From NCBI GenBank assembly GCA_902500995.1, contig CABVSR010000013.1:1-64000 (forward strand): 64,000 nucleotides of DNA, in the 5' to 3' direction. Within the stretch, counting starts at the first letter, position 1, and every line of letters begins with the position of its first letter. Below, piece by piece: positions 1-11,455 of this stretch. The position numbers and the translations under genes were made by a program. The notes beneath the pieces were generated by a model. It worked only from the letters and a program-made list of their open reading frames with translations. It was not told where the DNA came from and made no database searches. Origin of the DNA: an uncultured Nitrospira sp. (lineage in GTDB: Bacteria > Nitrospirota > Nitrospiria > Nitrospirales > Nitrospiraceae).

Positions 1-346
1 CGTACTTCTGCCAATAGGTGTAGTCGGCGTGGCCGGGACGGAAGGTGTCGATGAGGTTGCCGTAATCCCGGCTGCGTTGGTCTTCGTTCCGAATGAGGAG
101 GGCGATCGGCGTTCCCGTCGTGATCCCCTCGAACAGGCCTGACAGAATTTCGACACGGTCGGATTCCTGCCGCTGCGTGACATGGCGGGAGGTGCCGGGT
201 TTCCGCCGGTCCAAGTCCTGCTGGATATCCTCAGCGGAGAGTGCCAGCCCGGGCGGGCAGCCGTCGACGACGCAGCCGATGGCCGGTCCATGGCTTTCGC
301 CGAATGAGGTGACAGTGAAGACTCGGCCCAACGTATTGCCAGCCAT
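1..346 (-). CDS. aroC: Chorismate synthase, N-terminal part (cut by window edge)
   Basis: Chorismate synthase converts 5-enolpyruvylshikimate-3-phosphate to chorismate, the last common step to the aromatic amino acids, using reduced FMN. About 115 N-terminal residues are visible. The start at 346 gives [20 protein letters not shown], the family N-terminus with the SFGESHG block, followed by the [10 protein letters not shown] segment and the RRKPGTSRH region. The reading frame is open to position 1, so the C-terminal two thirds lie outside. aspS follows 18 nt downstream of nothing visible here, i.e. its stop codon lies just upstream of this start on the same strand, so the two are probably co-transcribed. 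Identification is firm; completeness cannot be judged. Confidence 0.95.
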   Translation of the reverse strand, partial: MAGNTLGRVFTVTSFGESHGPAIGCVVDGCPPGLALSAEDIQQDLDRRKPGTSRHVTQRQESDRVEILSGLFEGITTGTPIALLIRNEDQRSRDYGNLIDTFRPGHADYTYWQKY

Positions 347-364
347 GAAGGGGATGGCTCCTGC

Positions 365-2128
365 CTACTCGAGAAGATCCAGCTTGATCCGAAGTTCCTT
401 CAACTGATCAACGCTCACCGCGGATGGGGCCTCTGTCAGCGGGCACTGCGCGCGTTGGGTCTTAGGGAACGCGATGACATCCCGGATGGAATCGGCGCTG
501 CCTAGGAGCATGATCAACCGATCCAGACCGAAGGCGATCCCGCCGTGCGGCGGCGCGCCATAGTCCAGCGCCTCCAGGAGAAAGCCGAACTTCGCCTGCG
601 CCTGCTCTTTGCTGATGCCCAGCAGGTCGAGAATCTGGAACTGAATCTCGCTGCGATGATTGCGTATGCTGCCGCCGCCGATCTCACTGCCATTCAGGAC
701 CATGTCGTAGGCCTTGGCTCTGGCCTTCAAGGGCTCCGTATCCAGGAACGGAAGATCCTCATCCATCGGCGCCGCAAAGGGATTGTGCATGAAGACATAG
801 CGTTTTTCTTCAGGCGAATAATCCAGCAGCGGAAACTCTGTCACCCAAAGCGGTTTCCAGGCGGTGTGGTCGATCAAATTCAATTCTTCGCCCAGGAGCA
901 GACGAATTCGTCCCAACACGTCATGCACGACTGCCGGCTTATCGGCGCCGAAGAGCACCAGATCACCGGGCTTCGCCTCCGGCAAGGCCGCCGCAAAAGC
1001 CTGCACGTCGAGGAACTTGGCGATCACGGACTCCAACTGCCCCTCCGCAGTCACCTTCAACCAAGCCAGACCTTTGGCCCCAAAGCTTTTCGCTGTTTCT
1101 CCGAGCGCATCGATACGACTCCGCGCAATGGTGGCCCCGCCGGAGACGATCAACGCCTTCACCAGCCCGCCTTTGGTCGCCGCATCTTTGAACACTTTGA
1201 AATCGCTCTTCGCCGCGAAAGCGGTCACATCGTACAGCGGCATATCGAAGCGCAGGTCCGGCTTGTCGGAACCGTAACGGCCCATGGCCTCGGCATAGGT
1301 CATTCTCGGGAACGGGACGGGCAACTGCACGCCGCCGGCATCCTTGAACACGGACACGATCATCTGCTCCATGAGCGCCATGACCTGTTCCCGATCGACG
1401 AACGACATTTCGAGATCGATCTGGGTAAATTCCGGTTGGCGGTCATTGCGCAAGTCCTCGTCACGGAAGCAACGGGCGATCTGGTAATACCGATCCACAC
1501 CGCTGACCATGAGGACCTGCTTGAACAACTGCGGCGATTGCGGCAGCGCGAAGAACATGCCCGGATTGACTCGGCTCGGCACCAGGTAGTCACGCGCGCC
1601 TTCCGGGGTGCTCTTCGTCAGCACCGGCGTTTCCACTTCAAGAAAGTGCTCGGCATTGAGGAACGCGCGCACGGCCTGCATGATCGCATGCCGCAATTCC
1701 AACAGCCGTTGCATCCGCGGCCGCCTGAGGTCGAGGTAGCGATATTTCAGCCGGAGCGACTCAGTGATGTCGATATCGTCTTCAATCATGAACGGCGGCG
1801 TTTTCGCCTCGTTTAAGATCTCGACGGCATCGACGAAGATTTCAATCTCGCCGGTCGGCAGATGCGGGTTGCGGGATTCCTCGGGACGTGCCATCACCAG
1901 GCCGGTCACCGACACGACACATTCACTTCGCAGGGTGTGGGCGGCTTGATGGACGGCGGTATTCCGCTCGGCGTTGAAAACGACCTGTGTGAGTCCGGTG
2001 CGATCACGCAAGTCGATAAACAGCACCATGCCGTGATCGCGTCGCCGTTGCACCCAGCCATTCAACACCACCTGTTGACCGACCTGCGCCTTGGTCAACT
2101 CTCCGCATCGATGGGTCCTGATCTTCAT
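365..2128 (-). CDS. aspS: Aspartyl-tRNA synthetase
   Basis: Charges tRNA(Asp), and possibly tRNA(Asn) if non-discriminating, with aspartate in the cytoplasm. The 587-residue length is that of the bacterial type. It has an N-terminal OB-fold anticodon-binding domain (about 1-110), the class II catalytic core with motif 2 ([17 protein letters not shown]), a GAD insertion around 280-420, and motif 3 ([13 protein letters not shown]) near the C-terminus. Its ATG overlaps the TGA of the upstream pseudouridine synthase gene as ATGA, which suggests translational coupling. Whether it is discriminating cannot be told by eye; a search of the full genome for gatCAB and asnS would settle that. Confidence 0.97.
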   Translation of the reverse strand: MKIRTHRCGELTKAQVGQQVVLNGWVQRRRDHGMVLFIDLRDRTGLTQVVFNAERNTAVHQAAHTLRSECVVSVTGLVMARPEESRNPHLPTGEIEIFVDAVEILNEAKTPPFMIEDDIDITESLRLKYRYLDLRRPRMQRLLELRHAIMQAVRAFLNAEHFLEVETPVLTKSTPEGARDYLVPSRVNPGMFFALPQSPQLFKQVLMVSGVDRYYQIARCFRDEDLRNDRQPEFTQIDLEMSFVDREQVMALMEQMIVSVFKDAGGVQLPVPFPRMTYAEAMGRYGSDKPDLRFDMPLYDVTAFAAKSDFKVFKDAATKGGLVKALIVSGGATIARSRIDALGETAKSFGAKGLAWLKVTAEGQLESVIAKFLDVQAFAAALPEAKPGDLVLFGADKPAVVHDVLGRIRLLLGEELNLIDHTAWKPLWVTEFPLLDYSPEEKRYVFMHNPFAAPMDEDLPFLDTEPLKARAKAYDMVLNGSEIGGGSIRNHRSEIQFQILDLLGISKEQAQAKFGFLLEALDYGAPPHGGIAFGLDRLIMLLGSADSIRDVIAFPKTQRAQCPLTEAPSAVSVDQLKELRIKLDLLE

Positions 2129-3270
2129 GCTCTTCTCCGCGTTGAATTCCGCGACTGCCTTGCAGGACCCCGTTGGCCTGAATGCGCGCGTGAAGGCCCG
2201 CTACGCCGGTTGGGTTGAGGTTTCCGGCCTGGGCCCGAACGACCCGCCGGCAGGCCACGAGCAGGGTCCCCCGCCTTCCTGAACGCATCAACGTCCTTTG
2301 CCTTGGTGGGACGGCGGAACTTCGCGCCAGGGCTGAGGGGCCGTTTCATGCCGCCAGGACCGCGGCGTCCTGTGGTGGCTGCTTCCGGCGACCGCTGAGT
2401 CCGAGAGCCCGATTCCGGGCGTTGAGATTTGGGGCCTCGCCCTGAACGTTCCGGCTTGGGCGGCCTTGGAGGGGCGGGCTCCGTCGGCGGCATCCATCGG
2501 ACCGGCCTGCCTGACGCATCCAATTCCGGATGCTCGGCTCTCGCCACCCGATCTTCGACCAGTTCGCGCAGCCGATTCGCTTCACGGTCCGTCAGAAATC
2601 GATACTCTCCTGACGCCAAATCGCCCAGGAGCAACGGTCCCATACGGACACGCGTCAGCTTGATGACCGAATGGCCGACGGCCTCAATCATCCGCTTGAC
2701 CTGATGTTTGCGGCCCTCATGGATGGTGACTTCCAGCCAGGAGTTGCTCTCGGCCCTGCTGACCTTTGTGACCTTCGCCGGGGCGGTGAAGCCATCTTCA
2801 AGTTTGACGCCCCGTTCGAGTGCGTCAATCTTGGCATCGTCGAGCACGCCTTTGACCTTGATGAGATAGGTCTTCGGCACGTGGTAGCGCGGATGCAGCA
2901 GCGCCTGCGCCAAATCACCGTGATTCGTGAGCAACATGAGGCCTTCGCTATCGAAATCCAACCGGCCGACCGGAAACACGCGCACCGTCACGCCACGCAA
3001 AAAATCCTTCACGGTCGGACGCCCTTCGGGATCGTCAAGCGTAGACATGACGTTCTTGGGCTTATTGAGGATCAGATAGACGTAAGGTTGCGCGGCGCGC
3101 AGATGTTTGCCGTTGACCTTCACGTGGTCGCGGTCCGGATCGACTTTCGTGCCAAGCTCTTTGACGACGTGGCCGTTGATCGTGACCCGGCCGGATACAA
3201 TCAATTCTTCGGCTTTACGGCGCGACGCGATCCCCGTTCCGGCGATCAGTTTTTGTAGGCGGACTTCCAT
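2125..3270 (-). CDS. RsuA/RluB-family pseudouridine synthase with long basic tail
   Basis: Predicted rRNA pseudouridine synthase. An S4 RNA-binding domain occupies residues 1-60 and is followed by the catalytic domain with the [10 protein letters not shown] motif, in which Asp105 is the expected catalytic aspartate. LNKP (about 68-71) and the [10 protein letters not shown] region (about 185-195) are also typical. From about residue 245 to 381 the protein becomes a low-complexity Arg/Pro/Gly/Ser tail, longer than in most homologues, probably a disordered RNA-binding extension. The gene ends in the ATGA overlap with aspS. RluB is the closest functional guess, but RluB, RluE, RluF and RsuA cannot be separated by eye, so no symbol is given. 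Confidence 0.9.
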   Translation of the reverse strand: MEVRLQKLIAGTGIASRRKAEELIVSGRVTINGHVVKELGTKVDPDRDHVKVNGKHLRAAQPYVYLILNKPKNVMSTLDDPEGRPTVKDFLRGVTVRVFPVGRLDFDSEGLMLLTNHGDLAQALLHPRYHVPKTYLIKVKGVLDDAKIDALERGVKLEDGFTAPAKVTKVSRAESNSWLEVTIHEGRKHQVKRMIEAVGHSVIKLTRVRMGPLLLGDLASGEYRFLTDREANRLRELVEDRVARAEHPELDASGRPVRWMPPTEPAPPRPPKPERSGRGPKSQRPESGSRTQRSPEAATTGRRGPGGMKRPLSPGAKFRRPTKAKDVDAFRKAGDPARGLPAGRSGPGRKPQPNRRSGPSRAHSGQRGPARQSRNSTRRRA

Positions 3271-3280
3271 TCAAACTTTC

Positions 3281-3367
3281 TGTGAAGCGTATCTCGTCTC
3301 TCGTCGTTCGCAGAATCAGACCGGATATATATTCATCGTTTCACGCTTCACGAGCGACGCTTCACGA
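3281..3367. repeat. Intergenic TTTCACG/CTTCACG repeat, copy A
   Basis: The gap between guaA and the pseudouridine synthase gene carries GTGAAGCGTATCTCG near 3282 and the inverse-oriented CGTTTCACGCTTCACGAG at about 3337, followed by GACGCTTCACGA. The same words recur in the next gap (4935-5013) and between purB and nusB (37849-37933). They are short, partly palindromic and intergenic, and look like a dispersed repeat family rather than a gene. Confidence 0.6.
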
Positions 3368-3372
3368 CCGCA

Positions 3373-4929
3373 CTATTCCCATTCGATTGTTGAGGGCGGC
3401 TTGGAGCTGATGTCGTAGACGACTCGGTTGACGCCCTTCACTTCATTGATGATCCGGCTCGACATTCTTCCCAGCACGTCGTTCGGGATCTTGGCCCAGT
3501 CTGCCGTCATCCCGTCGAGGCTCGTGACCGCGCGAATCGCAATTACGTACTCATACGTCCGTTGATCGCCCATCACACCGACGGTTCGAATCGGCAACAA
3601 GACCGCGAACGCCTGCCAGATTTCCCGATACAGTCCGGCGGCGCGAATCTCCTGATCGACGATCGTCTCCGCACCACGGAGAATAGTCAGTCGCTCTTTG
3701 GTGACCGCACCGAGCACCCGAATGGCCAACCCGGGACCGGGAAACGGCTGCCGCCAAATGATGTCATCCGGCAAACCCAGTTCCTGCCCCAACACTCGAA
3801 CTTCGTCTTTGAACAATTCGCGCAAGGGCTCCACCAGCTTCAGTTTCATTCTGGTCGGCAATCCGCCCACGTTGTGATGGGTCTTGATCGTCGCCGACGG
3901 GCCCTTAAAGCTCACACTTTCGATCACATCGGGATACAGCGTGCCTTGGACGAGGTATTTGATCCCCTTGAGTTTCTTGGACTCGGCTTCGAAATTCTTG
4001 ATGAAGAGGCGGCCGATAATCTTCCGCTTGCGTTCCGGATCAGTCACCTGCTTGAGGCTCTCCAGAAACTGGCTCGTGCGATCGAGGATCCGCATGTTCA
4101 AATGCAGTTGCGACGCGAAGGTCTTCTCGACCTGCTCACGTTCACCGGCACGTAACACCCCGTTATCGACGAAGATACAGGTCAGTTGATCGCCGACTGC
4201 CCGATGCGTCAAGGCGGCCGCAACCGACGAGTCCACTCCGCCGCTCAACGCACAGATCACACGCTCCGTCCCGACCTGTTGCCGGATCTGCTCCACCGCC
4301 GTGTCGACATAGGACCGCATGGTCCACGTCGGCTTGCAGCCGCAAATATCGTAGACAAAGTTTTTCAGGATCGTCGCACCCTCGGTGGTATGGGCCACTT
4401 CCGGATGAAACTGCAGGCAATAGATACGCTGCTTGGCATCATGGCGCTTCATGGCCGCAATGGGGGAATTGTCCGTGTGGGCGATCGAGCGGAAGCCGGG
4501 CGGCATGCGCTCGATGCGGTCCCCGTGCGACATCCACACAACAGTGGACCCTCCGGGTCCAATGCCCTTAAACAGATCGGAGCGATCGTCAAGTTGCAGC
4601 TCTGCCCGGCCAAATTCTCGGTGGGGAGCCTTCTCCACTTCACCGCCCTGCAGATGGGTGACCAATTGCATGCCGTAGCAGATCCCGAGAATGGGAATGC
4701 CCTGCTCGAAGAGCTGCTTGGGCACCTTGGGGGCCTTCTTGTCATAGACACTGGATGGACCGCCGGAGAGTACGATGCCTTTGGGCCGATAGGCCAACAC
4801 CGTCGCGAGCGGTACGTTGCAGGGCAGAATCTGGGAGTAGACCTGCGCTTCCCGGATACGCCGTGCAATCAGTTGGGTGTACTGTGAGCCGAAATCGAGG
4901 ACGAGGATTCTATCGTGCCAGAGTTCCAT
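3373..4929 (-). CDS. guaA: GMP synthase (glutamine-hydrolysing)
   Basis: Amidates XMP to GMP using glutamine and ATP, the last step of de novo GMP synthesis. At 518 residues it is full length. The N-terminal class I amidotransferase has Cys84 in the GICYGMQ nucleophile elbow and the His/Glu pair in FHPEV (about 175-177). The ATP pyrophosphatase domain has the PP-loop SGGVDSS (229-235), and the C-terminal dimerisation domain ends in the typical [10 protein letters not shown]. guaB lies immediately upstream on the same strand, separated only by a short repeat-containing gap, so both GMP-branch enzymes are probably expressed together. Confidence 0.98.
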   Translation of the reverse strand: MELWHDRILVLDFGSQYTQLIARRIREAQVYSQILPCNVPLATVLAYRPKGIVLSGGPSSVYDKKAPKVPKQLFEQGIPILGICYGMQLVTHLQGGEVEKAPHREFGRAELQLDDRSDLFKGIGPGGSTVVWMSHGDRIERMPPGFRSIAHTDNSPIAAMKRHDAKQRIYCLQFHPEVAHTTEGATILKNFVYDICGCKPTWTMRSYVDTAVEQIRQQVGTERVICALSGGVDSSVAAALTHRAVGDQLTCIFVDNGVLRAGEREQVEKTFASQLHLNMRILDRTSQFLESLKQVTDPERKRKIIGRLFIKNFEAESKKLKGIKYLVQGTLYPDVIESVSFKGPSATIKTHHNVGGLPTRMKLKLVEPLRELFKDEVRVLGQELGLPDDIIWRQPFPGPGLAIRVLGAVTKERLTILRGAETIVDQEIRAAGLYREIWQAFAVLLPIRTVGVMGDQRTYEYVIAIRAVTSLDGMTADWAKIPNDVLGRMSSRIINEVKGVNRVVYDISSKPPSTIEWE

Positions 4930-4934
4930 ATAGT

Positions 4935-5013
4935 CGTATCTCGTGAAGCGTGAATCGTCGTGTGTGAGAGGATCTGAACTGCGAGATACGCTTCACGTGG
5001 AACGCTTCACGCG
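4935..5013. repeat. Intergenic TTTCACG/CTTCACG repeat, copy B
   Basis: The guaB-guaA gap contains CGTATCTCGTGAAGCGTGAA (from about 4935) and the inversely oriented GCGAGATACGCTTCACGTGG plus AACGCTTCACGCG (4981-5013). The two halves are imperfect inverted copies of one another and could form a long hairpin in the guaBA transcript. The words match copy A at 3281-3367. Confidence 0.6.
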
Positions 5014-5017
5014 GGGG

Positions 5018-6484
5018 TTATTCCCAATCGGTGCGATAATTGGGCGCTTCTTTGGTGATGATGACGTCGTGCACGTGTCCTTCGCGGAGCCCGGCCAATG
5101 TCTGGCGGATGAAGGTGGCCTTCTGCTGCAGATCGGGGATGGTCTTGCAGCCGCAATAACCCATACCGGACTTCACGCCGCCCACCATTTGATAGATATG
5201 CGGCGCGAGCAGCCCCTTGTACGGCACGCGACCTTCGATGCCTTCCGGAACCAGCTTCGGTGTCGGCCGTCCGCCCTGTCCATACCGATCACCGCCGCCG
5301 CGTTCCATGGCCCCGATGGACCCCATTCCGCGGTACACCTTGTAGGTTCGCGCTTGGAACAGCACTGTCTCCCCGGGAGCTTCTTCCGTACCGGCCAGCA
5401 AGCTTCCGAGCATGACCACTGAGGCGCCCGCGGCCAAGGCTTTCGTAATATCCCCCGAATACTTAATGCCGCCGTCGGCAATGACCGGGATTCCTGAGCC
5501 GGCCAAGGCCCTGGCGCAATCGGCGATCGCCGTCAATTGCGGCATACCGGCACCCGAGACCATGCGCGTGGTGCAAATCGAGCCTGGCCCGACCCCGACT
5601 TTCACGGCATCGACGCCCGCTTTCACCAGATCTTTAGCCGCCTGAGCCGTCGCAATGTTGCCGGCAATGATATCCAGTTTTGGATAGGCTTTCCGGACCA
5701 TCTTGACCGTATCGAGCACCGCTTGCGAATGGCCGTGCGCCGTATCGACTACGACAACATCCACTCCGGCTTTCACGAGCAAGTCCACCCTGTCTCTGGT
5801 ATCAGGACCGACGCCCAGCGCCGCGCCGACGCGCAATCGCCCATGAGCATCCTTGCACGCGTTGGGGTACTTGATCCGCTTTTCAATGTCTTTGATCGTG
5901 ATCAGGCCCTTGAGCTCGAACTGCTTGTTCACCACCGGCAGCTTCTCAATCCGGTGCTCGTGCAGGATCTCGCGAGCCTTTTCCAAACTGGTCCCTTCCG
6001 GTGCGGTGATGAGCTTGTCGCGCTTCATCACCTGAGAAACCTTGAGCTCCATCCTGGTCTCAAACCGCAGGTCGCGGTTCGTCAGGATGCCGACCAACTT
6101 GCCGCCCTTGGTCACAGGAATGCCGGAGATCCGGTACTTGGCCATGAGGTCGTGGGCATCGCGAATGGTTTGATCAGGCGAGATGGTGATCGGATCAAGA
6201 ATCATCCCGCTTTCGGATTTCTTCACCCGATCGATTTCAGCGGCCTGATCGGCCGGGGACAGGACGCGATGGACAATGCCGATCCCGCCCTCTTGGGCCA
6301 TCGCAATGGCGAGGCGCGCTTCGGTCACAGTATCCATTGCCGCGCTGACAATGGGAATGTTCAGGTGTATGTTCCGAGAGAGGCGAGTGCGGGTATCGAC
6401 TTCGGTTGGAAGCACTTGCGATTTAGCCGGAACCAGGACGACGTCGTCATAGGTCAACCCGAGCCGAATCTCCTTCTCTAACAT
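5018..6484 (-). CDS. guaB: Inosine-5'-monophosphate dehydrogenase
   Basis: Oxidises IMP to XMP with NAD+, the committed step of guanine nucleotide synthesis. At 488 residues it is the full-length bacterial form. The TIM barrel is interrupted by a pair of CBS domains (about 95-205), and the active-site loop [11 protein letters not shown] places the catalytic cysteine at 304. The end (YRTDWE) is typical of the family. It is the first gene of a guaB-guaA pair that runs on towards the pseudouridine synthase and aspS genes. The large NHL-repeat gene upstream is on the same strand but 38 nt away and functionally unrelated. Confidence 0.98.
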   Translation of the reverse strand: MLEKEIRLGLTYDDVVLVPAKSQVLPTEVDTRTRLSRNIHLNIPIVSAAMDTVTEARLAIAMAQEGGIGIVHRVLSPADQAAEIDRVKKSESGMILDPITISPDQTIRDAHDLMAKYRISGIPVTKGGKLVGILTNRDLRFETRMELKVSQVMKRDKLITAPEGTSLEKAREILHEHRIEKLPVVNKQFELKGLITIKDIEKRIKYPNACKDAHGRLRVGAALGVGPDTRDRVDLLVKAGVDVVVVDTAHGHSQAVLDTVKMVRKAYPKLDIIAGNIATAQAAKDLVKAGVDAVKVGVGPGSICTTRMVSGAGMPQLTAIADCARALAGSGIPVIADGGIKYSGDITKALAAGASVVMLGSLLAGTEEAPGETVLFQARTYKVYRGMGSIGAMERGGGDRYGQGGRPTPKLVPEGIEGRVPYKGLLAPHIYQMVGGVKSGMGYCGCKTIPDLQQKATFIRQTLAGLREGHVHDVIITKEAPNYRTDWE

Positions 6485-6522
6485 CCGTGGCCACCCTCTC
6501 CCGGGCTTCCTGCCCGCTGCGC

Positions 6523-9492
6523 CTACACTCTCGTGGTTTTATCGATCTGCCCCAGTTCCGCGGCGGCGTCCGCCTCTTCCTGCAACCGCTCGCTGCCTTC
6601 TTCCGCCGGCATGAACTGCTGCACCCTGGTATTGCCGCTATCGACGGCGAAGACACTGCCGCGTGGATCAACGACAATGCCGTAAGGAAAGTTGAATTGC
6701 CCGTCCCCCCCGCCGAAGCCGCCCCACTGAGAAATAAAGTTGCCCTCACGGTCGAACTTTTCAAGACGGTGGTTGCCGGTGTCCGTGACGTACACGTCGC
6801 CATGACCATCAACGGCGATGCCCCACGGCGATCGTAATTGGCCCGCTTCCTGCGCCAAGGGACTGCTGGCATGGCCGGCTTCGGAGCTTCCCCCCCATTT
6901 GGTCAGCAATTGCGGCAAGACGTTCGTGCTCGTATCGAATTTCTGCACGCGATGGTTCCCCATATCGACGACATACACGGTGCCGTCTGCCTGGTCCACC
7001 GCAATTCCGCGCGGGAAATAGAATTGGCCGTCGCCGTTGCCGAAGCTTCCCCAGGACATGATGAATTCCCCGCTCATGTCGAATTTCTGCACCCTGAAGT
7101 TCGCGCTGTCGACGACATAGATGTACCCGCGCACCCGGTCGATGGCGATGCCCCACGGCGCGTTAAACTGGCCTTCCCCGTTCCCCCGCGAACCGAACTT
7201 CGAGATGTAGCCGCCTAATTTGCCGTCGAATTTCTGGACGCGGTGATTGTTCGTATCAACCACGTAGACATCGCCCTTGGCATCGCAGGCGATCCCGGTC
7301 GGATTGTGAAAGTTCGCGTTGGCCGCGCCGAAATTTCCCCACAGGATGATGAAATTTCCGTTGCGATCGAACTTCTGAATCCGATTGTTGCCGTTGTCGA
7401 CGACAAAGAGGGAACCTTGCTGATCGATGGCCAACCCGTACATCGGCGCCATGAACTCGCCGCCGTGCAATAAGGACGCGCCACGACCCGGCTTGCCCCA
7501 TTTGGAGACGCAGAGGTAGCCGGAGGTGTTGACGAGAATGGTGGCGCTCGCCGGCGTCGAGATGTTGTTGCCGAGATCTTTAAACCAGACAATGACGGTT
7601 TTTTGCCCGTCGCCTGGTGAGAGAATAAACGGAATCGTCGCCCCGAATTTGATGGCCGGCGGCACTTCGACCCATCCGGGTGTTCCCGCCATGGGGGTCA
7701 TCGGATTTTCGGAGATATAGTACGCGGCCACCCCCGTGTCGAGGTCGGTCGCTGAAATCGTCACGACAATTTCCGGCGAGTTCGTCATGAAGGCGCCATG
7801 GTTGATCACGGCGTACGGCGTTTGCGGGGCCGTGATGTCGATCAACACCGGGGTAGCCGAGACCTCTTCAGACAAGGTGCTCTCCGTGCCGTCTTCGTAG
7901 ACCGCGGTCAGGGCATAGAAGTACGCCTGGTCATTGGTCAGGCCGGTATGATTGTAGGGACTGGTGACGCCCTCGATCTTCGTCCCGCCTTCCACCGTCA
8001 GGTTGGGAGAGGTATGGAAGTACAGATTGTAGGAGGTGGCCTTTGGCACATCCAGCCAGCTCAGGAATGTTTCTGTATCGCCGGGCTTGATCGCGAGATT
8101 CCCCGGAGCAGGATATTCGCTGACGGCCTGAGCGCGCTCACGTTCTTCTTTGCCGCGATTCAATTCTTCGTCCGTCGGCACGTACTTGATGATGCGATGA
8201 TTGCCGCTATCGACGACATAGACCGCACCCTCTTTGTCGACGGCGACACCCGAGGGGAAGTTGAGCTGGCCTTCGGTTTTCCCGCGATTGCCCCAGGCGC
8301 AGAGGAACGTGCCGTTCCCGTCGAACTTCTGAATGCGGTGATTGCCCTGATCGACGACGTATACATTACCCAACGCATCACAGGTGACGCCCCAGGGCGC
8401 TTTGAATTGGCCCGGCCCGCTGCCCTCGCGTCCCCATTTCGTCAGAAAGCTGCCGCGCGTATCGAACTTTTGAATCCGGTTGTTGCCCTCATCGGCCACA
8501 TACGTATTTCCAACGAAGTCCACGGCGACTCCGCGGGGAAAGAAAAACGCGCCGTCAAAGCTTCCGTCCCGCCCCCATTTCAATAACGGCGTGCCGTCGC
8601 CTTTAAATTTTTGAATGCGGGCATTGTTGGTGTCGGTGACGTAGATGTTGCCCTCCTGGTCGGTGGTCACGCCCCAGGGCGCATCGAACTTGTTCATATC
8701 GGCACCGCGCCAGGCGAATCCGAACTTCCCCCAGGACTTCATGGGATTGCCGTCGGTATCGAGCCGCTGCACGCGGTTGTTACCGGTGTCGGCAACGTAG
8801 ACCTGCCCGTCGTTATTGGTGGTCAGGCCGCGGGGATAGTAATAACTCCCTTCCGCGCTGCCTGCCTCTCCGCCCCAGCGACCGAGAAACGTTCCTTCTT
8901 TATCGAATTTTTGAATGGAATGATTGTCCGTATCGGCCACGTAGATATTGCCGTCTTTGTCTACCGCAATACCGGTCGGAGAGCTGAACTCCCCGTCATC
9001 CACCCCTTCCTGGCCGATGATTTTCGCAATCAGGTAGGGAGCCGGGATCGCCATCACTTCTTGAGACTCCGGGCTCTCCCCCTTCTGCGTCACCACTGTC
9101 ACGACATAGTGGTAACAGGTTCCGTTCGCCAAATCGTCATGCATGAAGGGTGACTGCGCCCCTTCGATGCAGGTCCCTTTTTCTTTCGTCACACCGATGA
9201 CGGTCTTGAAATCCTCTGCGCTGGCGATAGGACGGGTGAGTTCTGAAAACTTGATTTGCACGCCCTTCGTCGTCATAAAGTACAAGTTGTAATACATGGC
9301 GTCCGGCACGGCATCCCAGGTAATCATGACCCGGCCATTTCCGGCTTTGGCGGCCACCCCCGTCGGCGCAGGAGGCAGATCCTCCTCCTCTGCTACGGAG
9401 TCCCCGGCGCCCCACTCGCTCTGACTTCCCTCTGCGGTGAGATACCGGCGGTCAAACCGAAACATTTCGTCGAGCAGCCAAGCCTTGATCAT
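6523..9492 (-). CDS. Double NHL-repeat beta-propeller protein with fibronectin-III-like domains
   Basis: A 989-residue modular protein of unknown function. A fibronectin-III-like segment (about 35-145) is followed by six NHL repeats (about 155-445), each with the pattern [15 protein letters not shown] and a W-G closing strand. Then come a second FN3-like segment (about 460-545), an Ig-like linker (about 550-660) and a second run of six NHL repeats (about 665-960). The two runs should fold as two six-bladed propellers, usually protein- or ligand-binding scaffolds. No signal peptide or membrane segment is visible at the chosen start ([16 protein letters not shown]), which is unusual for this domain mix. 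Enzymatic activity is not suggested by any motif. Confidence 0.85.
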   Translation of the reverse strand: MIKAWLLDEMFRFDRRYLTAEGSQSEWGAGDSVAEEEDLPPAPTGVAAKAGNGRVMITWDAVPDAMYYNLYFMTTKGVQIKFSELTRPIASAEDFKTVIGVTKEKGTCIEGAQSPFMHDDLANGTCYHYVVTVVTQKGESPESQEVMAIPAPYLIAKIIGQEGVDDGEFSSPTGIAVDKDGNIYVADTDNHSIQKFDKEGTFLGRWGGEAGSAEGSYYYPRGLTTNNDGQVYVADTGNNRVQRLDTDGNPMKSWGKFGFAWRGADMNKFDAPWGVTTDQEGNIYVTDTNNARIQKFKGDGTPLLKWGRDGSFDGAFFFPRGVAVDFVGNTYVADEGNNRIQKFDTRGSFLTKWGREGSGPGQFKAPWGVTCDALGNVYVVDQGNHRIQKFDGNGTFLCAWGNRGKTEGQLNFPSGVAVDKEGAVYVVDSGNHRIIKYVPTDEELNRGKEERERAQAVSEYPAPGNLAIKPGDTETFLSWLDVPKATSYNLYFHTSPNLTVEGGTKIEGVTSPYNHTGLTNDQAYFYALTAVYEDGTESTLSEEVSATPVLIDITAPQTPYAVINHGAFMTNSPEIVVTISATDLDTGVAAYYISENPMTPMAGTPGWVEVPPAIKFGATIPFILSPGDGQKTVIVWFKDLGNNISTPASATILVNTSGYLCVSKWGKPGRGASLLHGGEFMAPMYGLAIDQQGSLFVVDNGNNRIQKFDRNGNFIILWGNFGAANANFHNPTGIACDAKGDVYVVDTNNHRVQKFDGKLGGYISKFGSRGNGEGQFNAPWGIAIDRVRGYIYVVDSANFRVQKFDMSGEFIMSWGSFGNGDGQFYFPRGIAVDQADGTVYVVDMGNHRVQKFDTSTNVLPQLLTKWGGSSEAGHASSPLAQEAGQLRSPWGIAVDGHGDVYVTDTGNHRLEKFDREGNFISQWGGFGGGDGQFNFPYGIVVDPRGSVFAVDSGNTRVQQFMPAEEGSERLQEEADAAAELGQIDKTTRV

Positions 9493-9799
9493 GGTGTTCC
9501 TCGTGGTACGAGATTGGTGAAGATTGGCGGATGTTTCAACAACTTAGATCGGGCAGTCTAACAAAGCGAAAAGAAGGGAGTCAAGGCAACACCAACGCGT
9601 CTTGCGGCGCCTGCGCGGTCGGTGATTCTGTCGCAGTCCAGTCGGTCTGAGTCTGGTCTTGTCCGGATCCGCAGGCGGCAAGCCTCCATCCCTCTAAAGC
9701 TGGATGGACGCATTTCTTTCGAATGCCTTAGGCTCTGCCCTCTCGACAACAGAAGACAACGCGCGTCGCCCGGCAAGACTAACCAATCGGAGGTGCACC
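9493..9799. other. Divergent intergenic region
   Basis: About 300 bases between two divergently oriented genes. I see no convincing coding frame and no textbook promoter. A 7-bp inverted repeat (TCCATCC/GGATGGA, 9685-9708) is present, and a Shine-Dalgarno sequence GGAGGTG lies just before the ATG at 9800. Confidence 0.4.
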
Positions 9800-10369
9800 A
9801 TGTGGCCAACACGACTTCTACTCGCAACCCTCGCCGCGAGTGTCCTTCTCGCCCCCGGTGTGCAGGCAAGCGAGCCCTCCCCGGTCGAAATGTGGGAATG
9901 CCCAGGCCCCGAAGGAACAACCCTATATACGAATAAGGAACGACCCGAATGCCAGCCGAAAGAACTCAAGGCACTCTCCATCGTGCCTTCGCTGCCTGAT
10001 GCGGTCTTCCTCCCCTCCACCAACAGCTTGCCCCCTCAGTCAGGGTCGCGCCCCAAAGAATTTTCGTATGATACTCCTATCGGCGCCGTACGAAATTTAT
10101 CGCAGATTCCGGATTTCGGACAGGATTGGTATGCCGGCCTTACTGCCGGTGGGTCGGTGCAGGCTGAAGTCTGTTCCATGTACATGGAATGGATTCATCT
10201 CAATCAGAATACCCGGGGCGGATTCATCTTCGGCACGGATCCATCCTACGGCGGCAACCCGACGGCTCGGAACTGGTACGCCCCGAGCTACTCGTTTTAC
10301 GACAACACCCGGTATGTCGCATTGTCACGGATGTTCGGCGCCGGCTTTATTCCAATCGGCTGCCGCTAA
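9800..10369 (+). CDS. Exported protein with DUF4124-like N-terminus
   Basis: The start at 9800 is chosen because GGAGGTG precedes it at good distance and because MWPTRLLLATLAASVLLAPG then gives a clean signal peptide ending near VQA. The 189-residue precursor continues with MWECPGPEGTTLYTNKE, which resembles the short DUF4124 module of exported proteins (W/YxC, then TxYTN). The C-terminal half is rich in Tyr, Gly and Asn and matches nothing I know. Location is probably periplasmic or outer membrane. It stands alone, flanked by a divergent gene and by a strong hairpin downstream. Confidence 0.7.
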   Translation: MWPTRLLLATLAASVLLAPGVQASEPSPVEMWECPGPEGTTLYTNKERPECQPKELKALSIVPSLPDAVFLPSTNSLPPQSGSRPKEFSYDTPIGAVRNLSQIPDFGQDWYAGLTAGGSVQAEVCSMYMEWIHLNQNTRGGFIFGTDPSYGGNPTARNWYAPSYSFYDNTRYVALSRMFGAGFIPIGCR

Positions 10370-10390
10370 AGCAGCGTATCCGGCCATCTG

Positions 10391-10444
10391 CACAAACGGC
10401 CTTTGGGCACTTCGTCGGGAAGCGATGCCCAAAGGCCGTTCGTG
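10391..10444. terminator. Long hairpin, probable bidirectional terminator
   Basis: CACAAACGGCCTTTGGGCA (10391-10409) is matched by its inverse at 10426-10444 with one mismatch, giving a 19-bp stem and a 16-nt loop. It lies between the convergent exported-protein gene and scpB. No long T tract follows on either strand, so termination strength is uncertain. Confidence 0.65.
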
Positions 10445-10528
10445 CGTACAGACCTGGTGCAGGTTAGAACCGGGGAGAAAAGAACGGTCGCGGACGTCTA
10501 CGTAGAACCCGTAGTGGTGCTGATGCGA

Positions 10529-11455
10529 TTAGGACTCTTCTGCCACCTCGGCTGCCAGTAGCTCGGTATCAGAATCCATTTCAATCGCAGGCTTGTCGGA
10601 CGAGAGTTCTCCGTTGCCGTTCATCTCCACATACTCCGCCGACCCGTTTAATTCTGCGGGAACCTCCTCAGCGGCAAGCTCAGCGGTAGGGGACGACGCT
10701 TCCTGCCCCACAGATTCAGTGTCGTCAATGGGCAACATCGCCTGCTCGGATTCGCCCAACTCTTTGAACTCCCGCAAGGGCGGCAGCTGCGACAAGTCGC
10801 GAAGCCCGAAATGTTCGAGAAACAGCTTGGTCGTGCCGTACATGATCGGACGACCGGGTTCCTCTTTCCTTCCGACGATCCGTACGAGTTTTCGCTCCAA
10901 CAGCGTCCGGATGACCCCAGAGGTTTCAACGCCCCGAATTTGTTCGACTTCTCCACGGACGATGGGCTGTTTGTAGGCGATAATCGCCAGGGATTCAAGC
11001 GCGGATCGCGACAGCTTCGACGGCGCCTTGACCTTCTCCAGGCGTTTGAGCCAGGGAGCAAATTCGGCCTTGGTGACGATGCGGTAGCCCCCGGCCACCT
11101 CAGCCAATTGCAGGCCTCGACCTTCTTGTTCATAGTCTTCGCGGAGACTGGCCAGCGCCCGATCGACCTCCTGCTTGGTCACGGCCCCGAGTAATGCCAG
11201 GAACCGCGTGACAGGAATCGGGTCGGCCGTCACAAAGAGCAAGGCTTCAAGAATTCCCTTTAAGGCTCGCATATCGGAGAGAGCAGGGTCAAAAACCGAG
11301 GCCGCTGCAGCCGGCCCGGAGACAGCCGAATCCCCGATCCTGGACGCTTCCTCGAGTTCAGCAACCGGCTCGTCAGAAACCTCCGGCTCCCTCTCGCCGG
11401 GCTCGGCAGACTGCTCGACTGCGTCCTCCACGCTGAGACTCATAGGTTCTTCCAT
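10529..11455 (-). CDS. scpB: Segregation and condensation protein B
   Basis: Non-SMC subunit of the SMC-ScpAB condensin complex, needed for chromosome compaction and segregation. The conserved core (about 60-220) holds two winged-helix domains, with the blocks LEALLFVTADPI, ESLAIIAYKQPIVRGEVEQIRGV and GRPIMYGTTKLFLEHFGL. Both ends are extended by acidic low-complexity sequence, making the protein (308 residues) longer than the roughly 200 residues usual for ScpB. The start overlaps the end of scpA by 16 nt, the typical scpA-scpB arrangement. Confidence 0.95.
   Translation of the reverse strand: MEEPMSLSVEDAVEQSAEPGEREPEVSDEPVAELEEASRIGDSAVSGPAAAASVFDPALSDMRALKGILEALLFVTADPIPVTRFLALLGAVTKQEVDRALASLREDYEQEGRGLQLAEVAGGYRIVTKAEFAPWLKRLEKVKAPSKLSRSALESLAIIAYKQPIVRGEVEQIRGVETSGVIRTLLERKLVRIVGRKEEPGRPIMYGTTKLFLEHFGLRDLSQLPPLREFKELGESEQAMLPIDDTESVGQEASSPTAELAAEEVPAELNGSAEYVEMNGNGELSSDKPAIEMDSDTELLAAEVAEES

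Noticed and set aside
545-1816. Long open frame antisense to aspS (plus strand)
   Set aside because: Composition mirrors aspS codons, with no recognisable domain or ribosome-binding site; a shadow of a certain gene.
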